Below are positions 55,386-63,639 of a stretch of DNA of 64,000 bases, piece by piece (the first letter of the stretch is position 1; every line of letters begins with the position of its first letter). Origin of the DNA: Nitrosospira sp. NpAV. GTDB lineage: Bacteria; Pseudomonadota; Gammaproteobacteria; Burkholderiales; Nitrosomonadaceae. The stretch is taken from the NCBI RefSeq assembly GCF_000832065.1, contig NZ_JXQM01000019.1:62001-126000 (forward strand), read 5' to 3'. The notes below the pieces were generated by a model that saw only the letters and a program-made list of their open reading frames with translations, had not been told where the DNA came from and searched no databases. The position numbers and the translations under genes are program-made.

Positions 55386-57740
55386 ATGGCAAACAACAAT
55401 AACGGAAACCCGGCTACGCCCGCAGGTTTACCCCAACCCGGCACGGGCTACCGCCGTAGGGTAATCGTAAAATTCAAGGATCATGTCCAGCTGCCACGCG
55501 AAAACGCGGCGCGCATGGTGATGACGGGCGGCGCCGGGCCTTGGGAGGCGCTGGCGGCACAGTTCCAGGGCATCAAGCTGGAACCGCTTCTGACTTTCAA
55601 TCAGCCGGAGCAGCTCGGGGTACTGACGGAACGTGCCCGGGCGCTCGATCCCTCCTTCCGGCCCGCCAACCTGAGGGCCTACTTCGCCGTCCAGCCGCCA
55701 CTCGGGGCGGATGCCGAAGCGCTCGCGAAAGCGCTCTCCAGTTGGGAATCCGTAGCCACGGCTTATGTAGAGCCGCCCCCGGTCGAGCCACCCTTCGTCA
55801 ATGCGGCGGACGATCCGCGCAGCGTCAATCAGGGCTATCTCGACCCGGCACCCGACGGCATCGATGCCGAATACGCATGGAATTTTCCCGGCGGGGATGG
55901 TGCGGGGCAAGCACTGGTGGATATGGAATGGGGATGGACTTTCAACCACGAGGATCTCGCGGCGCACGGCATCGCCCTTATCTCCGGCCTGAATCACTCC
56001 TTCTTCTTCCACGGCAGCGGCGTGCTGGGAGAGATCGCCGCGGTGGACAATAACGTGGGTTGCGTCGGCATCACGCCCGCGCTGGCTTCCATTCGCTGTG
56101 TCGGCCAGCATCTGCCGGGGGGCGGATACAGTACGGCGCAACCGATCCTCGACGCCATTGCGGTCATGAGCTTCGGCGATGTGCTGCTGCTGGAAGCCCA
56201 AACCAATCTCTTCGGCTACAACCTTGTGCCCGTCGAGATCGAACCAGCTGTTTTCGATGTCATCCGCCTTGCGACATCGCTGGGCATCGTGGTGGTCGAA
56301 GCGGCGGGCAACGGTGGCGTTGATCTCGATACCGTGGTCAACCCCGCAGGCCAGCAGATATTCAACCGCTCAAGTCCCGATTTTCTGGACTCCGGCGCAA
56401 TTCTCGTGGGCGCGGCGAGTTCCACCGCGCCGCACGCGCGGCTTGGCTTTTCCTGCCACGGCAGCCGTATCGACTGCTACGGCTGGGGCGAGAACGTGGA
56501 TACGCTCTCTTCGGACGGCACCAATACCGCGACGGATCTCTATACGACAGGTTTCAGCGGCACGTCGAGTGCCTCGCCCATTGTTACCGGGGCAGCGCTC
56601 GCGGTGCAGGGCCTGTTCCAGGCGAGCCCGGCCGGCGACCGCCTTGATCCGGCGCAAATGCGCGCCTTGCTATCGGATCCCGCGAACGGAACTCCGTCGC
56701 AGAATCCGGCGGCTGATCGCATCGGCGTCATGCCCAATCTGCGCGCCATCATTGACGGCATGATGCTCAACCTGCCACCCGACGTCTACCTGCGGGACTT
56801 CGTTGGCGATAATGGCGACCCTCATCTTGGCGCCATCTCGTCCAGCCCGGACATCATCCTGCGGCAAACGGCCGTGGCGGACCCGCAGGGCACTTTCGGC
56901 GCGAGCAGCGGCACGGAGAATGACATGACGCTGGGTTACGAAGCGGAAGCCGGACAGGATAACTTTGTCTATGTACGCATACGCAACCGGGGCGGCTCCG
57001 ACGCCGCCAACGTGATAACCACCGTCTATTGGGCGCCGCCTTCCACCCTCCTCACGCCCGATCTCTGGACCCTGCTGGGAGCAACCACCCTGCCAAGCGT
57101 GCCGATGGGGGACCTTCTGACCGTCTCGGACGGCATTATCTGGCCCTCGGCGGCCATTCCCGCGCCGGGACACTATTGCTTTGTGGGCATCCTCAGCACG
57201 GCGCGCGATCTCGGCCCCGCCCCGGCTGATTTTCTTGACTGGGATAACTTCACCACCTTTATCCGCAATAACAATAACGTCACTTGGCGCAATTTCAATA
57301 TCGTCGATAATGTACCGCCGCCGCGCGTCAATCCGCCGGACTATGTACCCCTGTCCTTCCTTGCGGCAGGCGCGCCAGACAAGGCGCGCAGGATGCGCCT
57401 TGAAATCGTGGCGCGGCTTCCCGCCCGCGCCGAAGCCGTGCTGGAACTCCCTTCCGAATTCGCCGAGATCATTCGCGCGCGCCCCCGTCTTATGCCCTAT
57501 ACGCCGTTCACGAATGCCGATGGATGCCGCGCCGTCCACCTCCCCATCAACCACTGTGGCAGCACGCGATTCCCCGAAGTGGTATTTCCCGCCAAAGCAC
57601 GCATCCCGCTGCGATTGCTCGTGAAAATACCCAAGGAGCAACGCCGGCATGCATTCGAGCTTTTCGCGCGCCAGGTTTACCAGGGAGAGGAAGTCGGACG
57701 GGTCACATGGAGACTGGTGCCGCACAGGAAACCACAATAA
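55386..57740 (+). CDS. S8 family serine peptidase (subtilisin-like)
   Basis: 784 residues from the ATG after CAGGAGGC. After a ~130-residue N-region (RRRVIVKFKDHVQLP, like an inhibitor I9-type prodomain), the catalytic triad appears as Asp in ALVDMEWGW, His in FFHGSGVLGE, and Ser in FSGTSSASPIVTGAALA; the oxyanion Asn is in EAAGNGG. A beta-rich domain (DNFVYVRIRNRGGSDAANVITTVYW, CARDB-like) and a final ~120-residue domain follow. No signal peptide is visible (start MANNNNGNPATPAGLPQ), so export by an atypical route or an intracellular role is possible. Confidence 0.92.
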   Translation: MANNNNGNPATPAGLPQPGTGYRRRVIVKFKDHVQLPRENAARMVMTGGAGPWEALAAQFQGIKLEPLLTFNQPEQLGVLTERARALDPSFRPANLRAYFAVQPPLGADAEALAKALSSWESVATAYVEPPPVEPPFVNAADDPRSVNQGYLDPAPDGIDAEYAWNFPGGDGAGQALVDMEWGWTFNHEDLAAHGIALISGLNHSFFFHGSGVLGEIAAVDNNVGCVGITPALASIRCVGQHLPGGGYSTAQPILDAIAVMSFGDVLLLEAQTNLFGYNLVPVEIEPAVFDVIRLATSLGIVVVEAAGNGGVDLDTVVNPAGQQIFNRSSPDFLDSGAILVGAASSTAPHARLGFSCHGSRIDCYGWGENVDTLSSDGTNTATDLYTTGFSGTSSASPIVTGAALAVQGLFQASPAGDRLDPAQMRALLSDPANGTPSQNPAADRIGVMPNLRAIIDGMMLNLPPDVYLRDFVGDNGDPHLGAISSSPDIILRQTAVADPQGTFGASSGTENDMTLGYEAEAGQDNFVYVRIRNRGGSDAANVITTVYWAPPSTLLTPDLWTLLGATTLPSVPMGDLLTVSDGIIWPSAAIPAPGHYCFVGILSTARDLGPAPADFLDWDNFTTFIRNNNNVTWRNFNIVDNVPPPRVNPPDYVPLSFLAAGAPDKARRMRLEIVARLPARAEAVLELPSEFAEIIRARPRLMPYTPFTNADGCRAVHLPINHCGSTRFPEVVFPAKARIPLRLLVKIPKEQRRHAFELFARQVYQGEEVGRVTWRLVPHRKPQ

Positions 57741-57923
57741 CCGCCGGAACAGGCGCACCCAAGGCTCCATGGCTGGCGCCATTTTCAGCGCCTGATACGG
57801 CAAATGTGCCTCAACGTACAGACGAAAAAGACGGGTGCTCTTTATCCTATCGGTGTATGGATCTATTCAATTCAAAATGCAAAATGACTTATGGACCCAA
57901 ACTCTTATCGTCAGGAGAATGAG

Positions 57924-58382
57924 ATGGATAACGATAAAATCGTAAGCGTGCTGAATGGCCTGATCGAGATTTCACGCGATGGCGCCGAGGGCTTCAGGAC
58001 TTGCGCGGAGGATGTGGACGATGCGGCGTTGAAGCTATATTTTCGGAATCGCGCCGAGAGTTGTGAAAAAGCCATTCACGAATTAAACGCCGAGGTCAGG
58101 CGGCATGGTGGCGACCCCGATGCAGGCGGTACTTTAACCGGCACATTGCATCGCGCCTGGGTTAATCTGAGAACGGCGATCATAAGCCAGGACAATCTTA
58201 CCGTACTTGAAGAATGTGAACGAGGCGAAGCCGCCGCCGTGCTGGCCTATGAAAGCGCGCTGAGGGAAGAATTACCGGGCGAGCTGCGCGCGCTCCTTGA
58301 CAAACAGTTGGACGGCGCGAAAAGAAATCACGACCGTGTGCGCCAGCTGCGTGATGCGGCCAGGCATTCCAAAGTGACTTGA
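57924..58382 (+). CDS. PA2169-type four-helix-bundle protein (DUF2383)
   Basis: 152 residues from the ATG after CAGGAG. The pattern KIVSVLNGLIEISRDGAEGFRTCAEDV, LYFRNRAESCEKAIHELNAEVRRHGGDP, GTLTGTLHRAWVNLRTAI, VLEECERGEAAAVLAYESAL is the ferritin-like DUF2383 helix bundle. Stress-associated in other proteobacteria; no metal-site claim can be made by eye. Monocistronic. Confidence 0.9.
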   Translation: MDNDKIVSVLNGLIEISRDGAEGFRTCAEDVDDAALKLYFRNRAESCEKAIHELNAEVRRHGGDPDAGGTLTGTLHRAWVNLRTAIISQDNLTVLEECERGEAAAVLAYESALREELPGELRALLDKQLDGAKRNHDRVRQLRDAARHSKVT

Positions 58383-58560
58383 ACGTTATCGGAACGCCTG
58401 ATATCGGGTCGTTCCCTCAATGCCGGAATCTTTGAACCCATCGCGTATGCGGGACACCGCTTGGGCGGCGTACCAGCGCGGGTGATGGGCCGGACACCGC
58501 CTAGCCTGACGACGCCTTGTTACCGGCTGAGTCAACCTGCCGAAGACGCCAAGCTAAAAC

Positions 58561-59106
58561 ATGAAAATATCGACTATTGCAATCATATTGTCGTCATCCC
58601 TGGTGATCGGAATCATTGCGCTGGGCCTGGGGGCTTACAATATTCTTGCTACCGATAAACACTGGCCCGTAACGGAAGCACTCATCGAATGGATTCGCGA
58701 AAGTTCGATCAAGGCACGCGCGAAAGATGTGGAAGCGCCCGCGCTGGATGACCGGAGCCGTCTGTCGATAGGAGCGGGAAACTACGATGCGATGTGTACC
58801 GCATGCCATTCGGCACCGGGCCGCAAACCCACCGAATTAGCCCAAGGGCTCTACCCGCAGGCACCCGTGTTTCATGAGCGCAGGCCCGAGGCCAACGACG
58901 ACGAGCAAGCGCTGTATCGCGCCAAGGGATACTTCCTGGTGATCAAGCATGGCATCAAGATGACCGCCATGCCCGCCTGGGGTCTTACCCACGATGATGA
59001 AACCATTTGGGCGATGGTTGCATTCATCCGCAAGCTGGGCGGCATGACGGCGGAGCAATACAGGGAACTCACCGCATCGAGTCAAGGCCATCACCACAAA
59101 CACTAG
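58561..59106 (+). CDS. Membrane-anchored or exported cytochrome c
   Basis: 181 residues. An N-terminal hydrophobic segment (AIILSSSLVIGIIALGLGAYNIL) is an anchor or signal. A single heme site CTACH lies near residue 80, and the axial methionine is in MTAMPAWG; the fold is class I cytochrome c. The end is histidine-rich (SSQGHHHKH). It would carry electrons in the periplasm. Ribosome site weak. Confidence 0.92.
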   Translation: MKISTIAIILSSSLVIGIIALGLGAYNILATDKHWPVTEALIEWIRESSIKARAKDVEAPALDDRSRLSIGAGNYDAMCTACHSAPGRKPTELAQGLYPQAPVFHERRPEANDDEQALYRAKGYFLVIKHGIKMTAMPAWGLTHDDETIWAMVAFIRKLGGMTAEQYRELTASSQGHHHKH

Positions 59107-59177
59107 CGAACAAGCAGCCGGGATTGGCATGGAGCACAGCGCAACCCATTCCGCCCTATACGGATCCGTCGGCCCCG

Positions 59178-60575
59178 CTATTTCGAAATCCGGTGCAACG
59201 TCAATGGGGCGCCTTCCTTCACCGCCAGCGTTGCGGTATTCCCGTCGGCCGCCAGCTTGAATGAGCTCGTCTCCTTGCCGGAAAAACCCGCGCAGCCATT
59301 GGTATCATAGGTAAATCCTTTTATGGCTAAGGACCCCCCGGCATCGTAAGTGTAGGAAGCGAATTCCACTCCGGGATCACCGCAACTTTCGTGGCCGGGA
59401 CTGGCGGGATCCCCAATGGGATCGATCATCATGTACTTGCCGTTGGAAAAGAATACATAGGTGGGTGTCTTGATGGCGCCCGGCTCGGCTGCCCAGGCTC
59501 CGATGATGCCCTTAGGATCATTCTCCAACTTGAAATAACGGCTTTCCTTGACCTCGGTCTTGATAGGCTCCTTTGAGGAACTGATCTCCAGCGTGCCGGC
59601 GATATGAAAGAGCTCACCGAAAAGACTCTTTTGCTCCCGCTTCCTTTGCACCGTGAAAATATCCGAGGTAATCAAATCGGAGCCATCGCTGCGAATTCTC
59701 CAGTTCGGCCGCGGGTGCGACAACCCGGCGTGGAGATTGGTATCGATTACCGGTTGTGCCGCGAACTTGAATCCGCGGGTATCCACCTCGGAAAACTTTG
59801 CCGTGCCGAATTCCACGCCTGCTCTACTGACCAGATTACCGCCGCATACACGGTTGGTGTCGCACGAGTCATCCGGCGTGGCCTCCCCTACCAGGTACTC
59901 ACCTGAACCGTCCGCTGAAAAACGGATAACGGAAGCTGCCGCTCCATCTTGTCTGACCCAGATATTCGTGTTGAGCAGATTGACGCCCTGCGAAAGAAAA
60001 TGGGCATTGGCCTGTGCCGCGGTCTTGGCCGGGCCGGCGATGCCGCCCGCCTCTCTTGCCTTCTGTAATTCGGGGGATGCGGCGAATGCGGCGGGCTCAC
60101 TGTCCAGATTGAGAGAAGCGCTCACAGCGGAGGCAGCATTGGCGGGAATGGAAATACCATTCTCGGGATTGCCGTCCCCATCCAGGGATTGAAACAGGAT
60201 AAGCAGGTTCTTCAATCGCTTATCGCTGTCTCCAGCCAGTTCAATCGGCGTAACGATAATCGCGCCTTTTACTTTCCCCAGGCTCAGCGCTCCCAGCTTA
60301 AACTCAACGGTATCGCCATGAGTAAACTTGAAGGTACCCTTTTCATCCGTGGTGCCCGATCCGGAGGGCGCAACGTAAGCAACACCGCCCACCGCGGCAT
60401 CCAGCAACCTTCCCGTAGCAGGGCCTGTTTGCGGCTTGCCGGCGCTGCCACTCTTATCGCCGCCGCTATCGCCTTCGGGTTTGCTTCCATCGCCACAGGC
60501 GGCGAGACCCAGGGCAAATGCCAAAGGCATCAAGCGCGCCCACGCGATTTCTCTTTTTTTCTGATTGAATTTCAT
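59178..60575 (-). CDS. Large lipoprotein of unknown function
   Basis: 465 residues. The signal peptide ends with the lipobox LAAC followed by a Gly/Ser/Asp-rich linker. A beta strand block (TGRLLDAAVGGVAYVAPSGSGTTDEKGTFKFTHGDTVEFKLGALSLGKVKGA) is a carboxypeptidase-regulatory-like or transthyretin-like module seen in bacterial surface lipoproteins. The C-terminal half is beta-rich with paired cysteines (CDTNRVCGG, ESCGDPG, NGCAGF). No enzymatic motif. Single gene. Confidence 0.8.
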   Translation of the reverse strand: MKFNQKKREIAWARLMPLAFALGLAACGDGSKPEGDSGGDKSGSAGKPQTGPATGRLLDAAVGGVAYVAPSGSGTTDEKGTFKFTHGDTVEFKLGALSLGKVKGAIIVTPIELAGDSDKRLKNLLILFQSLDGDGNPENGISIPANAASAVSASLNLDSEPAAFAASPELQKAREAGGIAGPAKTAAQANAHFLSQGVNLLNTNIWVRQDGAAASVIRFSADGSGEYLVGEATPDDSCDTNRVCGGNLVSRAGVEFGTAKFSEVDTRGFKFAAQPVIDTNLHAGLSHPRPNWRIRSDGSDLITSDIFTVQRKREQKSLFGELFHIAGTLEISSSKEPIKTEVKESRYFKLENDPKGIIGAWAAEPGAIKTPTYVFFSNGKYMMIDPIGDPASPGHESCGDPGVEFASYTYDAGGSLAIKGFTYDTNGCAGFSGKETSSFKLAADGNTATLAVKEGAPLTLHRISK

Positions 60576-60935
60576 CCAGGTAGTCCGATTTAATTAAGAA
60601 TTATCAAGAATTATTATTTTAAACTATAACGCCATGGTCTAGCAGCCTACCCTATGCATGGAATGATGGGACCGGCCACGCATTATTCCTCCCACCAGGC
60701 TTTTTTGATTGTCCGGCATTGACATATTTTCTTTCGGTGAATTAAGAAATGGCGGGCGGATAGGTTGATAGCCGATCCGCCATTACTTATAAAAAACCGC
60801 GCAATTTTTGGCGAACAACACTATACCAAATGTAATGATTGATGCAGCCTTTTTAGTGTGAATAAGGATTCATACTGGCCGAAGATTGCCGTGAGAATTG
60901 AAGGAAGAATAGCGCCTATGGGGCCTATGAACCCT
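60576..60935. other. Spacer with one copy of the 60-bp repeat
   Basis: 360 bp without a supported gene. It contains the 60-bp block at 60808-60867 and the convergent or tandem ends of two minus-strand genes. Confidence 0.4.
60808..60867. repeat. 60-bp repeat, copy A
   Basis: Begins TTGGCGAACAACACTATACC and ends TTTTTAGTGTGAATAAGG; it matches 63083-63142 at about 53 of 60 positions. On the minus strand it contains GGTATAGTG, a -10-like box. Confidence 0.85.
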
Positions 60936-61877
60936 TCAAATCGTATACGCCACTTCCTCAATGAAGTGAGACCAGGCATCCACATTATGCAGGGCATCGG
61001 GAACCGGGCACTTTTCTTCCTTTGTCGCCCCCTGAAAGCAGTAGAATTCCTCGCGAAGATCCGTATTTTCATCTAATTGCGCCAAATGCGCGGCTTCGTG
61101 TATCAGGATTCTGGGAGTCAAATATACTTTGTTTATCTCGCCATTGAAGAATTGCGGACATACAACCAGGAATGTTCTTGCTTCATCAACATGCGCTATA
61201 GCCCCGCCGTTGCAATGTTTATCCTGACAAGTCCCGCATTCGATGGCCGAATTTCCTAATTTATCCGCCACGGCCTTGATGGTGCTGATAAATTTCCGTT
61301 TAGTCCTTTCAGTCAATCTGATATGGATATTGAAATAGTCTTTCGCGATTCTTTTTACCTGACCCTCGTTACCCGGCATGTTGATTGCCGCGATTGACCG
61401 GGTACACGTGCGTAAAGCGTGTTCCTTGATAATTCTAACCATGTTTAATTGAGCGCTGGAAAACTGGCAGCGCGCTTTTGTATCATCGACGGATTCATTG
61501 ACACATAGATCCTTCGATATCTGTTTCAGGTCCTTGGGTTTGTTTCCAGACCCCTGCGGGTTGCCGGATGTTTCGTCAGAGCCGTTTTTTTGACGATTGA
61601 TGATAGCTGATGGCCCCATCAAGCGAGTTGACAGGAGTCCGTGAACAAGACGTCGCCTGCCTTCCATTGTTGAAGTATCGACCAATCCGGCTTTGAGTTC
61701 TCCCGCGCGCGATTGCAACATCCGTTGCACTGCTTGATTTCCTATCGTGCGTTGCAAATGCAGGACAGGATCTGAACAATGATTCACATCTGATGTTGCC
61801 GTGAAAGGCAGAGTCCATTTCAAGGGCGCTTGCTTTTGAGATTGCTTCTGCTTTCTGATTATTTTAAAAGAACTCAT
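60936..61877 (-). CDS. HEXXH metallopeptidase-like protein with injection-system-type leader
   Basis: 313 residues from the ATG. After a basic start (SSFKIIRKQKQSQKQ) comes DPVLHLQRTIGNQAVQRML, the leader phrase typical of proteins linked to extracellular contractile injection systems (often before DUF4157). The usual DUF4157 domain is absent. The C-terminal half has an HEAAHLAQLDENTDLREEFYC zinc-protease-like motif and nearby cysteines (IECGTCQDKHCNGGA). The family is close to putative peptidase/DUF4157-associated toxins. No signal peptide. A tail-tube-like gene is at the other end of the window, but no injection system lies adjacent. Confidence 0.75.
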   Translation of the reverse strand: MSSFKIIRKQKQSQKQAPLKWTLPFTATSDVNHCSDPVLHLQRTIGNQAVQRMLQSRAGELKAGLVDTSTMEGRRRLVHGLLSTRLMGPSAIINRQKNGSDETSGNPQGSGNKPKDLKQISKDLCVNESVDDTKARCQFSSAQLNMVRIIKEHALRTCTRSIAAINMPGNEGQVKRIAKDYFNIHIRLTERTKRKFISTIKAVADKLGNSAIECGTCQDKHCNGGAIAHVDEARTFLVVCPQFFNGEINKVYLTPRILIHEAAHLAQLDENTDLREEFYCFQGATKEEKCPVPDALHNVDAWSHFIEEVAYTI

Positions 61878-61927
61878 GTTGTGTAGCAAAATGATTCAAA
61901 AAATAAGGATGCTAACGCATTGTTTTT

Positions 61928-62080
61928 TTATGATCTCTCTCCAGACTGACTGCTAAAAGGACAAAAAGATGAAGACTCCGTCACCGCCTCTTTCGGTTCT
62001 GAGTTGGCATGATTGGTCATGAGATCGGTGACGCGCCACTCGGCCTCTTGGGTCACGGCGGCATAGCTCCAGGTATTCAT
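61928..62080 (-). CDS. Possible small ORF after higA remnant
   Basis: 50 codons, MNTWSYAAVTQEAEWRVTDLM..., starting one base after the stop of the HigA-like remnant. No clear ribosome site. It may be a fragment of a larger lost gene. Confidence 0.3.
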   Translation of the reverse strand: MNTWSYAAVTQEAEWRVTDLMTNHANSEPKEAVTESSSFCPFSSQSGERS

Positions 62081-62081
62081 G

Positions 62082-62282
62082 TTACGCATGAGTGGCCTCT
62101 GCCTTGATATCTTTTAGGGTCAGAACCTTGGCCAGCGTATTTTCAGGCTCCGTCTCGGCCATAACAAGGTCATAGTGCGTTTGAAGATTCAGCCAGTAAG
62201 TCGGTAGCATGTCAAAGAAGCGGGCCAGGCGCAGGGCTGTAGCAAAATAATAGGGGAATCCTCGATATGTCGACCCATCCAT
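62082..62282 (-). pseudogene. Truncated HigA-type antitoxin
   Basis: The frame has ALRLARFFDMLPTYWLNLQTHYDLVMAE, the end of the HigA/VapI helix-turn-helix antitoxin family (~95-100 residues), but the DNA-binding first half is replaced by MDGSTYRGFPYYFAT, with no match. No higB toxin adjoins it. It starts on the last base of the NYN gene. Probably a decayed toxin-antitoxin module. Confidence 0.75.
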
Positions 62283-63058
62283 TATTCCTCCCGCTCGGCC
62301 CTTCCCTTTAGCTGAACCCAGTGACTGGCCCCATCCTTGCGGGTCACGAGCTCCGGGTAAGTCCGAATCATTTCCAGCAATCCAGAATAGCCAAATTGCT
62401 GGGGTGAAAATCCCGGATTGGTTCTGCGCATATACTGCCCCAATACCGGTAGCCCGACCCAGTCTTCCGAGGCATCCGCCGCCAGCAATGAAACCGCATC
62501 GACAAGCGCCTTGGGACGCTGTTTTTTGACTTTGGAGGGCTGGGCCTTGATGCTTTCGGATTCCGGCGGTTGATATTCAAAAAACTGGTCGCTGGCATTT
62601 CGCAGCGCATCGGGCGTCTTCTTCTCCCCCACGATGTACACCATGGAACCCCGCTCCCTCAGCTTGCGGCATAGGTAAGCGAAGTCGGAATCGCTGGTGA
62701 CCAGGCAGTAAGTCTCGGCCCTGTGATCGAATAAATCCTCCAGAGCATCCAGCGCAAGCGCGATATCCGACGTATTCTTTCCCGATGCATATTGATATTG
62801 GAGGCAGGGCGTAAACGCCAGCCGCACCAGCGCCTCTTGCCATTTATTGGCAAGTGTTGCGTGATTTCCATAACCACGGCGCACCACCACGCGGCCAAAC
62901 TGAGCGACGACACGCAGCGCATACTCAAGAATCTCGGGCGAGGTGTTATCGCAGTCGACCAGCACCGCGACACGATCCTCCTGGTTATCCAGCACTGATA
63001 CAGTCCCTTTCGGCAAATTAGATGAATCGGTGGAAATAGCCTGCAACCCCTTCGCCAA
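62282..63058 (-). CDS. NYN-domain protein with C-terminal OST-HTH/LOTUS domain
   Basis: 258 residues. The PIN-like NYN nuclease fold shows VAVLVDCDNTSPEIL, then VVRRGYGNHATLANKW, DIALALDALEDLF and LVTSDSDFAYLCRKLRERG, with the acidic metal-site residues kept. Residues ~175-250 (ALVDAVSLLAADASEDWVGLPVLGQYMRRTNPGFSPQQFGYSGLLEMIRTYPEL) form an OST-HTH/LOTUS RNA-binding domain. A LabA/YaeK-type RNA-processing enzyme is likely. One copy of the 60-bp repeat lies 25 bases upstream of the start. Confidence 0.9.
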   Translation of the reverse strand: MAKGLQAISTDSSNLPKGTVSVLDNQEDRVAVLVDCDNTSPEILEYALRVVAQFGRVVVRRGYGNHATLANKWQEALVRLAFTPCLQYQYASGKNTSDIALALDALEDLFDHRAETYCLVTSDSDFAYLCRKLRERGSMVYIVGEKKTPDALRNASDQFFEYQPPESESIKAQPSKVKKQRPKALVDAVSLLAADASEDWVGLPVLGQYMRRTNPGFSPQQFGYSGLLEMIRTYPELVTRKDGASHWVQLKGRAEREE

Positions 63059-63082
63059 TGCTTGAACAGCGCCACGCCATTG

Positions 63083-63142
63083 TTGGCGAACGACACTATA
63101 CCAAATGTAATGGCCGATGCAGACTTTTTAGTGCCAATAAGG
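63083..63142. repeat. 60-bp repeat, copy B
   Basis: Matches 60808-60867 at about 53 of 60 positions. On the minus strand the GGTATAGTG box is about 45 bases upstream of the NYN gene start, so it may be its promoter. Confidence 0.85.
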
Positions 63143-63273
63143 GTTTCGGTGTCGAGGCCAAACGTTTTTTTGAGAAGAAAGCGAAAACGAACGCCGTGGC
63201 TGCCACCAAAGCACCGGCGCATAAACTGGCGTGGGCGAGCCGCCACATCCTGAAACAAGAAACAGCCATTTGA
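63143..63273 (+). pseudogene. IS110-family transposase C-terminal remnant
   Basis: The frame reads VEAKRFFEKKAKTNAVAATKAPAHKLAWASRHILKQ, close to the conserved end of IS110/IS1111 transposases (FY..K..G..KTNGVVAVKALAHKLARA.YH). No N-terminal part is present. It ends in TGA at 63273. Confidence 0.7.
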
Positions 63274-63639
63274 CGTAAGGCGCTGTTTCGCCTGTAGCGG
63301 TTAAAGGTTGACAGGTCAGCCGGTATTGGGGCCGGATGTGAGTCAGCGGGTCTGAATGAATGGTGCTGGCTGGTTCGAGTATTAATGAGTGAAGAACTGA
63401 TCCTGAACAGGCCGGTCATGACCAGACTCAGCCGCCCGCGTACAGGCGGCTGAGTGCCAGGTTAGAGTGAAAAAATGGGGACAGACCACGGTTTCCTTGT
63501 TCTCTCTGGTTGCTCAGCATTGGCACAAATTGCCTTGCGGATCGCAGGCTACCGCCCCGCAATCGCTTGCATAACTGATAACATCGTCATTTTCAAAGGA
63601 CAGATATCCATACGAGGCCGCATCTCATCCAGATCCGCT
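63274..63639. other. Spacer after the IS110 remnant
   Basis: 366 bp without a supported gene. The phrase AAAATGGGGACAGACCACG near 63473 is of a kind found at the ends of mobile elements in this lineage; frames here are shadows. Confidence 0.4.

Noticed and set aside
56670-57803. 377-codon minus-strand frame opposite the S8 peptidase
   Set aside because: Antisense to clear peptidase sequence and rich in arginine, glycine and histidine as shadows are.
63096-63419. 107-codon minus-strand frame over the IS110 remnant
   Set aside because: The plus strand carries a recognisable transposase end; the shared LHLV ending with the frame at 60821 simply reflects the 60-bp repeat.
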